The translations under genes and the position numbers were made by a program. From Treponema sp. (GTDB lineage: Bacteria > Spirochaetota > Spirochaetia > Treponematales > Treponemataceae): a stretch of 53,815 nt of DNA. Each line of letters begins with the position of its first letter. The first letter of the stretch is position 1. The stretch spans positions 1 to 53,815 of the forward strand of contig NZ_JAFRNB010000079.1 in assembly GCF_017430385.1 (NCBI RefSeq). The letters run 5' to 3'. The notes under the pieces were generated by a model that made no database searches, was not told where the DNA came from, and was given only the letters and a program-made list of their open reading frames with translations. This document shows positions 8,886 through 17,691 of the stretch, piece after piece.

Positions 8886-11800
8886 TAACGGTAATGTTAT
8901 GATTTTTCCAGCAAAACCGCTCTCAGAAAGCATTTTTTTACCGCAAATCACAGTTTTTTTCTTGCTCTCCGCACTTCTTTTATCGGAAAGTCCATCATAA
9001 AGGCGAACAAAAGCCTCTTTCAAACTGGAAGGAGTCGTATTAAGGATTCCGAGGATTTTTCGCTCACGATCCTCATCAGTTATTCCGTAAAGAAGCCGGG
9101 TGAGAGATGAAGCACCGCGACCTTTCGGTGACTGAGGCTGAATAAAATGACTGTAGCATCCCATCACGGTCCTTACGACATCATCATCAGAAAAATCGTA
9201 TTCGCTGGCTTCTTTGAGGCAGTTCTCAAAGACATCACATGAATCAAAAGCCGAAGGATCACGGTAAGTCGCAAAGACCAGTGCCCCCGACATCGGCTCA
9301 GCATTGCAGAACGCACCGTAAGCACCGCCAATCGTCCTGATTTTTTCCCAAAGAAGATTGTTCGACAGCCAGTGCGTGCAGACCTCCTCGGAATAGCTGT
9401 TCTTGTCCTCGTATCTGGAAGCAGGAATGCACTCCGCAGCATAGCCGACCTGAGATGAAGTCACAAAAGCCTCGGAATTCGGAACAGTCCCCTCTTCGCC
9501 GGAAATTTTTGTAAGCGCAAAGAAATCAGAGTCAGAACAAGAGCGTGGATTTTTAGGAGCATGGATTTTCACATCGGAGACGAACTGAGGAAGAAGGCCG
9601 TCAAGTTTTTTGAAGGCTGAATCTTCGGCCGTAACATGAATGATTGCACCGCCAGACTTAATCTCTGCGAAAAGCCGGCGGAATTCCTTTATGTTTTCGG
9701 AAACCGGTGTATCGGCAATTTTTTTCATGGTAAAATATTGCGAGATACCGTTCCATATTTCGTCCACGGCAGTTTTCCGAGAATTCTGGCACAAAATGCG
9801 GCTGGAAACAAAAATATGACCGTCAGGAATCACTGATGACTCAAAATCATTGCGGCTCTCGTTAAGAATATCACGGATTCTCTTTTCATCAGAAAAATCA
9901 GTCTCGCAAAGGCAACCTTTGAGCAGATTCAAAGCATTTTCTGCCTGCTCATCAAGCATCGACATCCTGAAAATCACCCAGTCGCGCTTTATCCAGTTAT
10001 ATTTTTCTGCAAGTTTTCGGGCATTTTCAGTATCAGGGCCTTCCATTGTAAGAAGATTCACGCCGATTCCACCTGTATGCAGGGCAGTTTCCTCGGCAGC
10101 CTTAGCCCAGCTAAGATTTCCCCATCCACATTCTGTCACGCAGTCAGCGAAAGCCGGCAAAAGCGGATAATCCGAAGAAGAAACCACATCGGCAGGAAAT
10201 CCGACATCAAAATAAATGATGCCGTTCGTGTTGTCCAAATTTTTAAGGAAAGGAACAGAAGAACCGTCACAGCCCGCAAGAGAATCAATCTGAATGTTCG
10301 AGTGATTCATCATCGGCTTTCCGTTCGAGATAAAATCTTCTGGTCGAAGGTGTGGCAGACATGCCGAATCATCATCAGCCTGCTGGAAAGCATGAAGGGC
10401 ATCACTCTCTTCTTTTATCTGCTGCACAGTCTTAACCTTTAACAGGCCGGCGATTTTTTCCTTTTCCAACGCCTCACGCCGTTCGGTGTAATTTTTTGAT
10501 GGAGTGACAACCACAAGCGAACGGCTCTTATTCTCAAGAAGGAGTTTTTTAAGAAGAGTCTGTATATAGGAAGAATCTGATTCGATTTTCCGGCGGATTT
10601 CCTCAAGGTGTGTGCGCATACGGATTTGCTTTTCAAGGTCCTCACCATAAAGCCAGCCATAAATCGGGCGTGCCATAAGGGAAATAGCAAAAGGTCCGTG
10701 ACCGCGCTTAATCTCACGATGAGAGAATTCCAAAGTAGTCAGCGTGGATTCAATATCCTTATCAGAAATTCCGTTCTCAACAAGATTTTTTATCGTATCA
10801 AGAACTACAGTTTCGACTTTTTTTTCATCGCCTTTTTTGACTCCGCGAAGTCCGACTGTCAGAACCGCATTATAAATTGAACCAAAAAGTCCGTTCTGCG
10901 GAGCCAAATCCTCGCCAAGACCACTTTCAAGCAAGGCCTTTTGCAACGGAGATCCGTCATGATTGCACAAAATTCCTGTAAGCACAGTTTTTTCAGTGGC
11001 AGAAAGCGCATTCTCACAACGGCCGACGAGCCAGTTCACGAGAACAGTATTGCTTTCCTCACCGTCACTGCTCGGTCCTTCGGCATAAAGCTCAATCGGC
11101 TCAGAAATTTTTGCAGGTTTGACAAGATTTATAAAATTCTCAAGCCTCTTTTTTCGCGCTGCCTCAGAAACATCAATATCCGGGAATTTCTTTTCAAGGC
11201 GAATAAGGAAATTATCCTGCAAGAAATCAAGCTGCTCCACCGTAGGAATATTTCCATGCAAAAATACGAAACAGTTGTCCGGCCGGTACCAAGTTTTGTG
11301 GAAATCCAAAAATTCCTCGTAAGTAACGGACGGGATTTCAAGAGGGTCGCCGCCAGAATCCTTTTCATAAATTGAACCTTTTAAAAGGCTTATGAGGGAA
11401 ATGTCAGCCGCAACGGACTCAAAGGAGGAATAACTTCCCTTCATCTCATTGTACACGACTCCCTGAATCGAAGGATTTCCATTCTCATCGATTTCGAGAC
11501 GATGTGCCTCCTGCATGAAAATTTCTTTGTCGAGGCGCGGGAAGAAAACGGCATCTCCATAAACTGACATAAGGTTAAAATAATCAGCCCTTGCTATGGA
11601 ACTTGCAGGATAAACAGTCTTATCGGAATAAGTCATCGCATTCAGGTAAGTTTTGACACTCTGATTCGACATCACGACAAAAGGGTCTTTGAGAGGATAT
11701 TTTTCAGAACCACAAAGAACCGAATGTTCGATTATGTGCGCGAGACCGTTCGACTTGGTGTTTGGAGTTCTGAATGCAAAAGCAAAAAGATTTTCAGAAT

Positions 11801-11954
11801 CATCGTTTAAAAGATGAAAAACTTCCAGCCCGGTCTTTGTATGACGAAGATGAAAAGCCTTCGAATGATAATCCGGCACATCAAAAACATTTAATACAAC
11901 AAAAGATTTATAAGAATCACCTTTTTTTAAAAGCTCAGACATAAAGTTCGTCAT
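8883..11954 (-). CDS. M16C zinc metallopeptidase (presequence-protease-like)
   Basis: 1023-residue peptidase of the insulinase/PreP superfamily, four M16 half-domains forming a closed chamber that degrades peptides. The inverted zinc motif HIIEH is at about residues 73-77 in LAHIIEHSVLCGSEKYPL, and the third ligand is in YNEMKGSYSS (about 170), both typical of M16C. No signal peptide, so a cytoplasmic role in peptide turnover is likely. The ATG at 11954 has AAAGGTAGGG upstream and overlaps the fliG1 3' end by 20 bases; a second ATG at 11942 is possible. The link to fliG1 looks like transcriptional convenience rather than function. Confidence 0.9.
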   Translation of the reverse strand: MTNFMSELLKKGDSYKSFVVLNVFDVPDYHSKAFHLRHTKTGLEVFHLLNDDSENLFAFAFRTPNTKSNGLAHIIEHSVLCGSEKYPLKDPFVVMSNQSVKTYLNAMTYSDKTVYPASSIARADYFNLMSVYGDAVFFPRLDKEIFMQEAHRLEIDENGNPSIQGVVYNEMKGSYSSFESVAADISLISLLKGSIYEKDSGGDPLEIPSVTYEEFLDFHKTWYRPDNCFVFLHGNIPTVEQLDFLQDNFLIRLEKKFPDIDVSEAARKKRLENFINLVKPAKISEPIELYAEGPSSDGEESNTVLVNWLVGRCENALSATEKTVLTGILCNHDGSPLQKALLESGLGEDLAPQNGLFGSIYNAVLTVGLRGVKKGDEKKVETVVLDTIKNLVENGISDKDIESTLTTLEFSHREIKRGHGPFAISLMARPIYGWLYGEDLEKQIRMRTHLEEIRRKIESDSSYIQTLLKKLLLENKSRSLVVVTPSKNYTERREALEKEKIAGLLKVKTVQQIKEESDALHAFQQADDDSACLPHLRPEDFISNGKPMMNHSNIQIDSLAGCDGSSVPFLKNLDNTNGIIYFDVGFPADVVSSSDYPLLPAFADCVTECGWGNLSWAKAAEETALHTGGIGVNLLTMEGPDTENARKLAEKYNWIKRDWVIFRMSMLDEQAENALNLLKGCLCETDFSDEKRIRDILNESRNDFESSVIPDGHIFVSSRILCQNSRKTAVDEIWNGISQYFTMKKIADTPVSENIKEFRRLFAEIKSGGAIIHVTAEDSAFKKLDGLLPQFVSDVKIHAPKNPRSCSDSDFFALTKISGEEGTVPNSEAFVTSSQVGYAAECIPASRYEDKNSYSEEVCTHWLSNNLLWEKIRTIGGAYGAFCNAEPMSGALVFATYRDPSAFDSCDVFENCLKEASEYDFSDDDVVRTVMGCYSHFIQPQSPKGRGASSLTRLLYGITDEDRERKILGILNTTPSSLKEAFVRLYDGLSDKRSAESKKKTVICGKKMLSESGFAGKIITLPL

Positions 11955-13272
11955 CCCTACCTTTTATATACAATTTTCCTTCTTCATAAGCACGGCGAAG
12001 AGTCGAGAAGAACTGTGATGTTGCCTTTTCGCAGTCGCTTTTTCGCATCGGATATAAGAATTTCTCTGTTTCGAGGATTGATTTTCTGCGGTTTTCAGAA
12101 ACATTACCCAATATTTTCTCACGAAAGTCATCTGCTTTCAAAGCAATGAGATATGCGATTTCTTCCTCGTCCATGTCATGAAGTTTTTCCTGAACGAAGC
12201 GGTCATCTGCATTGATGATATCTTCTGTCGTGAAAAGTCTTTCGCGCAAATCTTCACCAAGCTCCGAATCCTGTTCCGCAAGATTACTGAGGATGCCCTC
12301 CTCTGCCTCTGGAGACATTCGCTTGAGAATCTGGGCGAGTATATTTTTTCCATCGATAGAATCGGATTTTGATGTCGCAAGATGATTCATTTTTTCCTGC
12401 AACGCCTTGTCAACCCGCTGAACGATTTCCGGGGAAATTTTATTTAGTTTTGCAAGGCGCATTACGACATCTTTTTTGTCCTCGGTTTCCATTCCATTGA
12501 TAACCTGAGCGGAAGTTTTCGGATTCAGATAAGAAAGAACGAGCGCCTTGACCGCATTTGACTCGTCTTTTAAAAGAAGAGAAACCCTCTCGCTGTCCGC
12601 CTCGGCAAGATATTCAAAAGGTTTTCCTGATATTTGAGTAGCAGTTTTTTCAAGGATTTCGCCTGCCTTATGCGTTCCGAATGCTTTTTCAAGAATCGCA
12701 CGCGCAGTGTCCAGTCCGCCCTCTTCACGAGCCTGTTTGACCAGCCCCTGAAATTCCTGAAGAATTTCCTTAGCTTCTTCCGGCTCGACATAACGGATTG
12801 AAGCAATTTCCGGGATAATTTTTTCAGTCTGCTCCTCGGTAAGATGCGGAAGTATTTTTGCAGCCTCATCTACGCCAATAAGCATGAGGAATTTTGCGAC
12901 GCGGCGGTAAATATTCTCCTTGCCGTCTTTTTCACGCGGTTTTTCAGGAACCTTAATAAGCCCGCCGGAAGTAAGAGCTTTTGCGGCAATACGAGCTGAC
13001 TCGTTCCCCTGAAAATCCTTGTCATTCAGATGCGGGAAAAATCTTTTGTCAAAAAGCTCGTTGATTGATTTATGATGTTCTGGTGAGGGCTGTGACTTAC
13101 GCTCAGCAGAAAAAGATGACTTTACAAAGCCAGGATTTTCATTTACCTTTTCGTCTTTTTGCGATGAAATTTTCTCAAAAACAGGAGCTGAAATTTTCTT
13201 TTCGTTTGTATTTTCAGAAGAACCAGACGCCGCATTTTTATAAGCGTTGATTCCAAAATTACTAAGATTCAT
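11935..13272 (-). CDS. fliG: FliG1-like flagellar motor switch protein
   Basis: Spirochaetes carry two FliG proteins; this 445-residue copy has the long N-terminal extension (about 110 residues, Lys/Ser-rich, poorly conserved) of the FliG1 type. The FliG core follows: IYRRVAKFLMLIGVDEAAKIL, the middle domain with NAVKALVLSYLNPKTSAQVI (equivalent to the EHPQTIALILSYL segment) and the C-terminal helices. The middle-domain motif lacks the usual EHPQ. In Borrelia FliG1 is not the main torque protein but affects filament assembly, so a specialised role is likely. I choose the ATG at 13272 over 13278 because a -10 element ends at 13280 and transcription should begin at about 13272; no ribosome site precedes either. 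Confidence 0.85.
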   Translation of the reverse strand: MNLSNFGINAYKNAASGSSENTNEKKISAPVFEKISSQKDEKVNENPGFVKSSFSAERKSQPSPEHHKSINELFDKRFFPHLNDKDFQGNESARIAAKALTSGGLIKVPEKPREKDGKENIYRRVAKFLMLIGVDEAAKILPHLTEEQTEKIIPEIASIRYVEPEEAKEILQEFQGLVKQAREEGGLDTARAILEKAFGTHKAGEILEKTATQISGKPFEYLAEADSERVSLLLKDESNAVKALVLSYLNPKTSAQVINGMETEDKKDVVMRLAKLNKISPEIVQRVDKALQEKMNHLATSKSDSIDGKNILAQILKRMSPEAEEGILSNLAEQDSELGEDLRERLFTTEDIINADDRFVQEKLHDMDEEEIAYLIALKADDFREKILGNVSENRRKSILETEKFLYPMRKSDCEKATSQFFSTLRRAYEEGKLYIKGRDDELYV

Positions 13273-13279
13273 AATCATT

Positions 13280-13308
13280 ATTTTACATTTTAAAACCCGG
13301 TCTTACAA
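13280..13308 (-). promoter_or_regulatory. Predicted promoter giving a leaderless fliG1 mRNA
   Basis: Minus strand TTGTAA (13308-13303), 17-base spacer, TAAAAT (13285-13280). The seventh to eighth base after the -10 is the A of the ATG at 13272, so the mRNA would have no leader. There is no Shine-Dalgarno sequence. Confidence 0.45.
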
Positions 13309-13348
13309 GTAAAAGAATCAGAAAATTCAACATCAATTCATTCGGGCA

Positions 13349-13377
13349 TAAAAAAACCCGCTGAATAATCAGCGGGC
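13349..13377 (-). terminator. Intrinsic terminator after the flaA pair
   Basis: Minus strand: CCCGCTGA / TCAGCGGG perfect 8-bp stem (13376-13369 and 13364-13357) with a four-base loop, followed by TTTTTTTA. It lies 29 bases after the stop codon of the second FlaA gene. Confidence 0.85.
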
Positions 13378-13405
13378 ATTCACAGAACAACTGTGGTATT
13401 AACGA

Positions 13406-14134
13406 CTACCAGTCATCGTTCATGTCGTCTTCGTCGCGGTTCTCAAGATCATAAAGGTCTGTTACAGCGCGAAGGTCGTCGAGGTACATGTAGTATGTGC
13501 CGCGAGCGAGCATTGGGTTACAGTCAACACGGAAACCAACAATGCGCAAGCCTGGTTTTACACCGTTATAAGCAGATGACTGAATGATTCCATGCTCTCC
13601 ATCCGGAGTTGGTGGAACTGCTACAGACATCTTTTTCCATCCAGAGAAACCAAGTGTTCCGAGGAAGAGCTCGAAGTTGTTGCCATTGTAGTCCTGTACG
13701 AGGACATACATTTCATGGTTCATGTTTCGGCCAGCAACCCAGAGAGAAATTGTCTTTGTGACACCCTCGATTGGGATTGGGCGTGCTGATTTGATGTAGA
13801 ATGAGTTTACGCCACGGTGGAAGAACTCAACTTTGATACCGAGAACTTTCGAATCCTCTGCCTCTTCCTCACCTTTGAGAGGCTCTTTTGCAAGAGGGTT
13901 TCCTTCAAAGAGGCGTGCATTGATTACACCATTATCTGGTGAAATGTGAGCGTTCCAGCTACCTTCCAATTCATAGCGGTCAACAGAAACCTCGCGGAGA
14001 GCCTGTCGTGCTGCATCATTACCAATTACTGTTGGATCTGGTGAAGCAAGGCTTTCATTATCATCCTGTCTGCTCTGTGCAAAAACTGTTGCTGAAAGAG
14101 CCAATGCGATTGCAACTGTAAGTAACTTTTTCAT
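13406..14134 (-). CDS. flaA: FlaA-family flagellar filament outer-layer (sheath) protein, second of pair
   Basis: Periplasmic flagellar sheath protein of the spirochaete FlaA family; 242 residues. A type I signal peptide (MKKLLTVAIALALSATVFAQ, cleavage after FAQ) is clear. The mature part is beta-rich with the family segments GVNSFYIKSARPIPIEGV, SLWVAGRNMNHEMYVLVQD, LGFSGWKKMSV and LRIVGFRVD. It ends in an acidic tail. It is shorter than classical FlaA (about 350 residues), so I call it a family member, not a specific FlaA1 or FlaA2. Its ATG overlaps the stop of the upstream FlaA gene (TAATG), so the two are translated in a coupled way, which may set their ratio in the filament. Confidence 0.85.
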   Translation of the reverse strand: MKKLLTVAIALALSATVFAQSRQDDNESLASPDPTVIGNDAARQALREVSVDRYELEGSWNAHISPDNGVINARLFEGNPLAKEPLKGEEEAEDSKVLGIKVEFFHRGVNSFYIKSARPIPIEGVTKTISLWVAGRNMNHEMYVLVQDYNGNNFELFLGTLGFSGWKKMSVAVPPTPDGEHGIIQSSAYNGVKPGLRIVGFRVDCNPMLARGTYYMYLDDLRAVTDLYDLENRDEDDMNDDW

Positions 14135-14928
14135 TATTTTGCATCTCCTTGTGCTGATGTGCTTGAGCTTCCGCTAGATGCAGAATCACCGAACTCAGCA
14201 TTCTTAAGCTCATATCCATCGAATACATTGCTCAAAGCGTTTGTAGAGAACTTGAGCTGATCCAAGAAGATATTGAAGTTATCAACATATTCATCAGGAT
14301 CTGTGCGAACTCGGAATCCAACGAATGTCATTGTTGTCGGACCAGAGCGCAAGCGTGAGTGCTGTCGGATATATGAAGGAATCGGAACGATTACATTTCG
14401 CCATCCGTTGAAAGCAAGGTTTCCGGCAGGAAGAGTGTAAACACGACCATCAGCATCACGAATCAAAATATCGATGAAATAGAGATAGTTAGCACCCCAA
14501 ACCCAGAAGTCAACCTGAGTTACAGTTCCTACGAACGGAATCTCATAAGGTTTTCCTTCGTTCTCCGGGTAGATTTCAAACCAGTTCTCACCTTTTCGGA
14601 GATAGCTTGTCTGAACGCCGAGAACTTTTGGCTGGTCGCCTTCTTTATTGAACAATTTGAGAGAATTTGGCTGTGCATCGAAATAAGTCAACTTCGGGAA
14701 GCCCTTCTCTTTGTCAATATAGTGGCTGGCCTGAACATTCCATGTCCAGTTGTGCGTCTCAGTGCTGTTGACCGTTTTGCCCGGTACCTGATAATCCTGA
14801 GAACCAACATTATCAAAGTTATCGATAATTCTTGTTTCTACGGCCTTTGAGCTAGGTTGTGCAACTGCAGGGATAGAGAGCGCAAGCAGGAATGCAAAAC
14901 TAGTAAAGACTACTACGCCTTTTTTCAT
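14134..14928 (-). CDS. flaA: FlaA-family flagellar filament outer-layer protein, first of pair
   Basis: 264 residues with a signal peptide (MKKGVVVFTSFAFLLALSIPAVAQ). The mature sequence has the same plan as its downstream paralogue: LRKGENWFEIYPENEGKPYEI, QVDFWVWGANYLYFIDILIRD, LAFNGWRNVIVPIP, MTFVGFRV and DNFNIFLDQLK, aligning with the second copy. The C-terminus is Ser/Ala-rich. The ATG at 14928 has AAAAAGGAG upstream. Expression is from a perfect-consensus sigma70 promoter at 15031-15059, in line with the reported sigma70 control of flaA (and sigma28 control of flaB) in treponemes. A flaA pair beside fructose-bisphosphate aldolase also occurs, as I recall, in T. pallidum. Confidence 0.87.
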   Translation of the reverse strand: MKKGVVVFTSFAFLLALSIPAVAQPSSKAVETRIIDNFDNVGSQDYQVPGKTVNSTETHNWTWNVQASHYIDKEKGFPKLTYFDAQPNSLKLFNKEGDQPKVLGVQTSYLRKGENWFEIYPENEGKPYEIPFVGTVTQVDFWVWGANYLYFIDILIRDADGRVYTLPAGNLAFNGWRNVIVPIPSYIRQHSRLRSGPTTMTFVGFRVRTDPDEYVDNFNIFLDQLKFSTNALSNVFDGYELKNAEFGDSASSGSSSTSAQGDAK

Positions 14929-15030
14929 TCAAAAACTCCTTTTTCGTTAATTTGTGTCTTTTACTTGGAAAAGCCACCTCTATGTTTAATATCGGCAAGG
15001 CTGAACCAAAAACACACAAAATCAATAATT

Positions 15031-15059
15031 ATTATATTTCTAACACACATCTTTGTCAA
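15031..15059 (-). promoter_or_regulatory. Consensus sigma70 promoter of the flaA operon
   Basis: Minus strand TTGACA (15059-15054), exactly 17 bases, TATAAT (15036-15031): both hexamers are perfect. Transcription would start near 15024, leaving a leader of about 95 bases before the flaA ATG. Confidence 0.8.
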
Positions 15060-15147
15060 ATAAAATAAAAGACTATTTTTATTTTTTTCATTTTATTTGA
15101 AGAATTGATTTTTATAGAATAATTTTTTAGACAAAAGCGACTTCTTC

Positions 15148-15176
15148 TTGATTTTCTCGCGTTTTAAACATATTAT
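15148..15176 (+). promoter_or_regulatory. Predicted sigma70 promoter of fba
   Basis: TTGATT (15148-15153), 17 bases, TATTAT (15171-15176). About ten bases after the expected start is a short palindrome AGGTC-GCT-GACCT (15193-15205) that could be an operator or a leader hairpin. The start codon at 15228 has AAAGGAG upstream. Confidence 0.65.
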
Positions 15177-15227
15177 AGTCTATAGTTTTTTTAGGTCGCT
15201 GACCTTACGATTTTTAAAGGAGTTTTT

Positions 15228-16226
15228 ATGACTAGCTACAAAGAACTTGGCTTGGTGAACACAAAAGATATGTTCGCAAAAGCAATGAAAGGCGGATATG
15301 CTATCCCGGCATTCAACTTCAACAACATGGAGCAGATGCAGGCTATCATCATGGCTTGTGTTGAGGTAAAATCACCTGTAATCTTGCAGGTTTCAAAAGG
15401 CGCACGCGCTTACGCAAACGCTAACATCCTCCGAAACATGGCTCGCGGTGCTGTTGAGTACGCTCATGAGCTTGGATGCGACATCCCAATCGTTCTTCAC
15501 CTCGACCACGGTCCAAACTTTGAGGTAGCAAAAGACTGTATCGACAACGGTTTCTCTTCAGTAATGATCGACGGCTCAGCCCTTCCTTACGACGAGAATG
15601 TTGCCCTCACAAAGAAAGTTGTTGAATACGCTCACGCTCACGATGTTACAGTTGAGGCAGAGCTTGGCGTTCTCGGCGGCGTTGAGGATGATGTTGCTGC
15701 AGAAGAGTCAAAATACACAAAACCAGAGGAAGTCATCGACTTCACTTCAAAAACAGGCTGTGACTCACTCGCAATCTCTATCGGAACATCACACGGACGA
15801 TGCAAATTCACTCCAGAGCAGTGTACACGCACTCCTGACGGCGTTCTTATTCCGCCACCATTGGCATTCGACGTTCTCGAAGCAATCGAGAAGAAGCTCC
15901 CGGGATTCCCAATCGTACTCCACGGATCTTCTTCAGTTCCAGTTGAGTATGTAAAAATCATCGAGCAGTACGGCGGAAAAATCCCTGACTCAGTTGGTAT
16001 CCCAGAAGAGCAGCTCCGCAAGGCAGCTAAATCAGCAGTCTGCAAAATCAACATCGACTCAGACGGACGCTTGGCTATGACAGCTGCTATCCGCCGCCAC
16101 TTTGTTGAGCACCCAGGCGACTTCGACCCACGCCAGTACCTCACACCAGCTCGCGATGAGCTCAAAAAGATGTACATGCACAAGTGTGTTGACGTTCTCG
16201 GTTCAGCAGGACACGCTTTGGACTAG
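15228..16226 (+). CDS. fba: Class II fructose-bisphosphate aldolase
   Basis: Zinc-dependent aldolase interconverting fructose 1,6-bisphosphate with dihydroxyacetone phosphate and glyceraldehyde 3-phosphate; glycolysis. 332 residues. Class II motifs: NFNNMEQMQA, VLHLDHG (catalytic Asp and zinc His, about 86-92), VEAELGVLGG, SIGTSHG, VLHGSSSVP and KINIDSD for phosphate binding. It contains the insertions of the longer class IIB type. Codon choice is strongly biased to C-ending codons (GAC, ATC, TTC, AAC) compared with neighbours, which suggests high expression. Strong ribosome site AAAGGAG, own promoter, and a bidirectional terminator immediately downstream: a monocistronic unit divergent from flaA. 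Confidence 0.96.
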   Translation: MTSYKELGLVNTKDMFAKAMKGGYAIPAFNFNNMEQMQAIIMACVEVKSPVILQVSKGARAYANANILRNMARGAVEYAHELGCDIPIVLHLDHGPNFEVAKDCIDNGFSSVMIDGSALPYDENVALTKKVVEYAHAHDVTVEAELGVLGGVEDDVAAEESKYTKPEEVIDFTSKTGCDSLAISIGTSHGRCKFTPEQCTRTPDGVLIPPPLAFDVLEAIEKKLPGFPIVLHGSSSVPVEYVKIIEQYGGKIPDSVGIPEEQLRKAAKSAVCKINIDSDGRLAMTAAIRRHFVEHPGDFDPRQYLTPARDELKKMYMHKCVDVLGSAGHALD

Positions 16227-16240
16227 TCTTTAACTAAGAC

Positions 16241-16291
16241 AAAAAAATTCCCCGGTTTGCGAGTGATTTTGCAAGCCGGGGAATTTTTTTT
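16241..16291. terminator. Bidirectional terminator between fba and namZ
   Basis: Long stem of about 16 bp (AATTCCCCGGTTTGC against GCAAGCCGGGGAATT, one G-T wobble) with a ten-base loop, flanked by seven A on the left and eight T on the right. It can terminate fba on the plus strand and namZ on the minus strand. Confidence 0.88.
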
Positions 16292-16301
16292 GTCAGCTAA
16301 A

Positions 16302-17675
16302 TTATTCTTCGTACAAAAGATATGGTTTTCTAAGATTCTTGAAATTTTCAATGTCGGTCTGCCAGTTTTTCTTTATGGTTTCGGCAGGAACACCGGCTGA
16401 AATATGCTCACGGAGAGAAGCTGAGCCGCTTAAGAGGTCTATCCAATAGTAATTCTTCAGGCGTGCTTTTCCCCAAAATTCCGAATCTTTTCCGGCGGAT
16501 TTTGCCTTTTGGTACGCATCAAAAAGGTAGGAAATGTCACAGCCAGCAGCAAAAATTTCTTCAAGGGGCTTCGAGCGCAGGTCTATTCCATAACATGTTT
16601 CACCTAAAAACGGCGGATTCAATGCCCCTGGTATGGATTTCGGAACGAAAGAAAAATCAGCCCCGCTAACAGAGGCAAAGAAAGGGCTTCCGTAGGCTTC
16701 AAAAGGAAAATCTGTGCCTCGTCCTATGGAGACAATCGTGTTCTCAAAAAAGCAAGTTGAAGCGTACAAATATACGGCCCGCATATTCTTGATGTTTGGC
16801 GAAGGAGCACGGACAAGAGCGTATTTTGTCTGATGCGTGTAATTTTTGCAGGGAATGACTGTGAGGCTGCATGAATTTTTGCCTGCCGAAAGCCAGCCCT
16901 CGCCGTTTATCATCCGGGCAAGCTCTCCCAAAGTCATGCCGTGCACCGTTGGAATCGGAAGCTGCCCCACTCCGGATTTGAAGTCATCCTTGAGGATTTC
17001 ACCGTCCACATAAAAGCCGTTCGGATTCGGCCGATCCAGGATTACGACTTGTTTTTGATTCTTTGCACATTCATCAATAAGATAATACAGCGTGATGTAA
17101 TAAGTGTAGTACCGAAGCCCGACATCCTGAATATCTATGACAAGACTGTCAAAAAACTCCATGTTCTTTGGGTTTATTTTGTGGTTCATGTCATCTTCGT
17201 AAAGGGAACGAATCGGGATGCCTGTCTTTTCATCAACGCTGCTTGCAATCGTCGCGCCCGCATCTTCCGTGCCCCGGAAACCATGCTCCGGGCAGAATAT
17301 CGTCGTCACATTAATTCCGTGGGAAAGGAGCGAATCAAGGACATGCTCGCCATAAGAGACTGATTTTCCAGACAAGTCCTTTCCAAAAGGGATGTATGAA
17401 ATGTCCTTTTCCGAAGAACTTACGAAACCGCCATACTGAATGTTTCCGTCCGAAAGCGTGATTTTGTCACCAACGATTCCAGAATGATTTGAAAAGAGCG
17501 CGACCCGTCTGTCTTTCAAAAGTGGCTCATATTGCTCAAACTGCTCGTCCCCAAGAATTACCCGGAATTTCGAGGCATCACCAGTTTTTTTAACAGAACT
17601 GCAGGCCGCAAGAGCAAGAAGAACAACAAAACACGAGAGAATAAATATAAGAAGATATGAAGTCTGTTTTTTCAT
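16302..17675 (-). CDS. namZ: Exo-beta-N-acetylmuramidase NamZ-like (DUF1343) lipoprotein
   Basis: The DUF1343 family includes Bacillus NamZ/YbbC, which removes terminal MurNAc from peptidoglycan fragments. Family motifs: LFSNHSGIVGD, TTIFCPEHGFRGT, GIPIRSLYEDD, DIQDVGLRYYTY, DRPNPNG, VHGMTLGELARM and GRGTDFPFEAYG. The N-terminus is a lipoprotein signal (hydrophobic run ending LLALAAC), so it acts in the periplasm on the membrane. I start at the ATG at 17675 (457 residues); a TTG at 17684 is also in frame but has no ribosome site. It follows nagZ by 16 bases. The pairing with nagZ matches the Bacillus muropeptide-rescue operon in content, which strengthens the functional call. Confidence 0.85.
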   Translation of the reverse strand: MKKQTSYLLIFILSCFVVLLALAACSSVKKTGDASKFRVILGDEQFEQYEPLLKDRRVALFSNHSGIVGDKITLSDGNIQYGGFVSSSEKDISYIPFGKDLSGKSVSYGEHVLDSLLSHGINVTTIFCPEHGFRGTEDAGATIASSVDEKTGIPIRSLYEDDMNHKINPKNMEFFDSLVIDIQDVGLRYYTYYITLYYLIDECAKNQKQVVILDRPNPNGFYVDGEILKDDFKSGVGQLPIPTVHGMTLGELARMINGEGWLSAGKNSCSLTVIPCKNYTHQTKYALVRAPSPNIKNMRAVYLYASTCFFENTIVSIGRGTDFPFEAYGSPFFASVSGADFSFVPKSIPGALNPPFLGETCYGIDLRSKPLEEIFAAGCDISYLFDAYQKAKSAGKDSEFWGKARLKNYYWIDLLSGSASLREHISAGVPAETIKKNWQTDIENFKNLRKPYLLYEE

Positions 17676-17691
17676 TCTCCACAATTGGGGC

